This document shows, piece after piece, positions 15,006 to 16,423 of a DNA stretch of 16,423 nt. Location of the stretch: assembly GCA_026391235.1 (NCBI GenBank), contig JAPLDV010000705.1, positions 1 through 16,423 on the forward strand, written 5' to 3'. The position numbers and the translations under genes were made by a program. The notes under the pieces were generated by a model that saw only the letters and a list, made by a program, of their open reading frames with translations, was not told where the DNA came from and made no database searches. The DNA comes from Bacteroidia bacterium. Its GTDB lineage: Bacteria; Bacteroidota; Bacteroidia; Bacteroidales; UBA12481. Every line of letters begins with the position of its first letter. Positions within the stretch are counted from its first letter, which is position 1.

Positions 15006-16423
15006 CTATTTCCATTGCCTGCGTGCTGCTAAAAAGGTTTGGGTTAAAATGGTTTCATCATCAAGCATCGCTGCTTTCTCCAATACTCTGGAAACTGAAT
15101 TCGGAACATCGAGAGAGGTTAATCTCATGATCGGACTATCGAGGTAATCAAAATACCTCTCAGTAAGTTCGGCGGCTATTTTTGCTCCGATGGAATGATT
15201 CACCGGAGCTTCCTCAACCACAACAGCCGCACCGGTCTTTTTCAACGATTCGCCTATGGTTTCAAAATCGAGTCCGGGCAAATCAATGGTCCGTAAATCA
15301 ATAATTTCAACAGAAATTCCTTTTTCCTTAAAATCTGATATTAATTTTTCACAACGATAAGCCATTACTCCATAGGTAATTAAGGTTATATCATTACCTG
15401 GCGAAATGATCCTTGCCTTGCCAAAAGGAATAAAATAATCCATATCATTTTCCGGTACCGGGAATTTCAGGGAATATAGCAGATGATGTTCAATAATAAC
15501 AACCGGATCGTTCGATTGCATGGCGGTATTAAATAATCCGATATAGTCAAACGCATTGGAGGGAGCAACAATCCGCCATCCGCTAAACAGGGCATACAAT
15601 CCAACAGGATCCATTGAATGCTGGCCACCATAGCCACAACCGACAGCAATCCGGGTTCTCAAAACCAAAGGAATATCAGTGGTATTGCCATACATATGCC
15701 TTGCTTTTGCTATCTGGTTAAAAATCTGATCGGCAGCAACAAGCGAGAAGTCGGGAAACATGATTTCAATTACCGGGCGCATCCCCGACATGGCAGCACC
15801 CAAACCTAATCCGGTGAAACCAGCTTCGGAAATAGGGGTATTAAGCACCCGGTCAGGATATTTTTCAGGTAATCCTTTGGTGGCGCCATAGGCACCTCCT
15901 CCAAAGTTTGCGACTTCTTCACCCAACACAATCGTGCCTTTGTCTTTTTCAAGCCATCTGCCGGTTGCAGAAGCGATAGAATCGGAATATTTTATTTCTT
16001 TAAAGGCAGAAAAATCCACTGTTTCACTGAATTTAGTATCGTCAAACTCACTGCAATCGCTTCTCACTCCTATCGATGCCGATTCGGGGCGAGGGAACAT
16101 TCCTTCTTTAACTGTTCTCCTGACTGTTCCTTCTGTATAAAAATCCACGGCATTCTTAACGGCCTGAGAGGCCATTTCTCTTGTATGGTTAGTTTCCTTT
16201 TTAGTAAAAATATCATGCTCCAATAGATTTTCAGGCAAAGTTGTTACTACCTCCATTTTCATGCGGATATCTTCTTCTTCTTTCGTCCGGTATTTGAAGG
16301 CACTGCCCGGCTGATCTCCCGCATGGTGATACCGCCTGTAGCATTTTGCTTCCACAAAACAAGGCCTGCTGTTCTTCCTGATATCTTCAGTAATTGATGT
16401 CATCAGCTGATATATTGCTATGG
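15006..16423 (-). CDS. Fused alpha-beta E1 of a 2-oxo-acid dehydrogenase, 5' end beyond window
   Basis: The frame is open past base 16423. The ATG at 16403 is internal, because the codons before it (AIYQLM) continue the E1-alpha C-terminal pattern. The first about 140 visible residues are the end of an E1 alpha subunit (FVEAKCYRRYHHAGDQPG, YRTKEEED, AVDFYTEG). After a linker, about 320 residues form an E1 beta subunit: IVLGEEVANFGGGAYGATKG, NTPISEAGFTGLGLGAAM (with the Glu that activates thiamine diphosphate in this family), MFPDFSLVAADQIFNQIAKARHMYG, then the C-terminal domain with ITYGVMAYRCEKL and VVVEEAPVNHSIGAKIAAE. The alpha active-site and thiamine-diphosphate-binding part lies outside the window. 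The complex would decarboxylate pyruvate, acetoin or a branched-chain 2-oxoacid; sequence seen does not decide which. Fused alpha-beta E1 proteins occur in Bacteroidota. It is the upstream gene of the LarA-like protein. Confidence 0.88.
   Translation of the reverse strand, partial: IAIYQLMTSITEDIRKNSRPCFVEAKCYRRYHHAGDQPGSAFKYRTKEEEDIRMKMEVVTTLPENLLEHDIFTKKETNHTREMASQAVKNAVDFYTEGTVRRTVKEGMFPRPESASIGVRSDCSEFDDTKFSETVDFSAFKEIKYSDSIASATGRWLEKDKGTIVLGEEVANFGGGAYGATKGLPEKYPDRVLNTPISEAGFTGLGLGAAMSGMRPVIEIMFPDFSLVAADQIFNQIAKARHMYGNTTDIPLVLRTRIAVGCGYGGQHSMDPVGLYALFSGWRIVAPSNAFDYIGLFNTAMQSNDPVVIIEHHLLYSLKFPVPENDMDYFIPFGKARIISPGNDITLITYGVMAYRCEKLISDFKEKGISVEIIDLRTIDLPGLDFETIGESLKKTGAAVVVEEAPVNHSIGAKIAAELTERYFDYLDSPIMRLTSLDVPNSVSRVLEKAAMLDDETILTQTFLAARRQWK

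Noticed and set aside
16401..16403. ATG at 16403 as the true start of the E1 protein
   Set aside because: The frame continues upstream with residues that fit the E1-alpha C-terminus, so the gene runs past the window end.

Overview
The window looks like a piece of a Bacteroidota chromosome, probably a free-living or gut polysaccharide degrader. The evidence is a type IX secretion (T9SS) C-terminal sorting domain, several FISUMP (Fibrobacter succinogenes major paralogous) domains, lipoproteins with Cys-Lys-Lys-Asp after the lipobox, a plant-type glycoside hydrolase pair (GH36, GH127), and TAnnTTTG-like -7 promoter boxes.

Layout. (1) About 1-6572, all on the minus strand and closely spaced: a surface or secretion gene set read from right to left. 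It holds a FISUMP lipoprotein locus broken by an out-of-frame deletion, a 990-residue T9SS-exported LamG protein, a lipoprotein fusing a PI-PLC-like domain to a FISUMP domain, and an outer-membrane beta-barrel protein cut by the window edge. (2) 6756-11096, plus strand: a GH36 alpha-galactosidase, then a 201-bp nested palindrome, then a GH127-family gene broken by a frameshift and probable internal deletion. (3) About 11100-13580, minus strand and visibly more AT-rich: small accessory genes (HigBA-like toxin-antitoxin, HNH endonuclease with an in-frame nonsense codon, PIN toxin with a 55-residue partner) separated by two related imperfect palindromes of about 140 bp, plus one half-site. (4) 13676-16423, minus strand: a LarA-like protein downstream of a fused alpha-beta 2-oxo-acid dehydrogenase E1, probably one operon and cut by the window edge.

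The strongest unusual signal is region 3. The palindromes behave like integron attC sites. The end of each cassette is complementary to the start of the same cassette, although the two lie in different palindromes. All mismatches in the two main stems are G-T wobbles on one strand, the strand opposite the genes, as expected of bottom-strand attC folding. No integrase is visible, so this would be an integrase-less cassette cluster (CALIN-like) with a non-canonical core (GTTA followed by variable bases), or a related system.

Three loci are broken (FISUMP pair, GH127, HNH). They could be real decay or assembly/consensus errors. TGA ends at least two intact-looking genes here (the LarA-like gene and the HigA-like antitoxin), so the HNH stop is unlikely to be a recoded codon. 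Stretches over 300 bases without a gene: only 8817-9208, which holds the palindrome.
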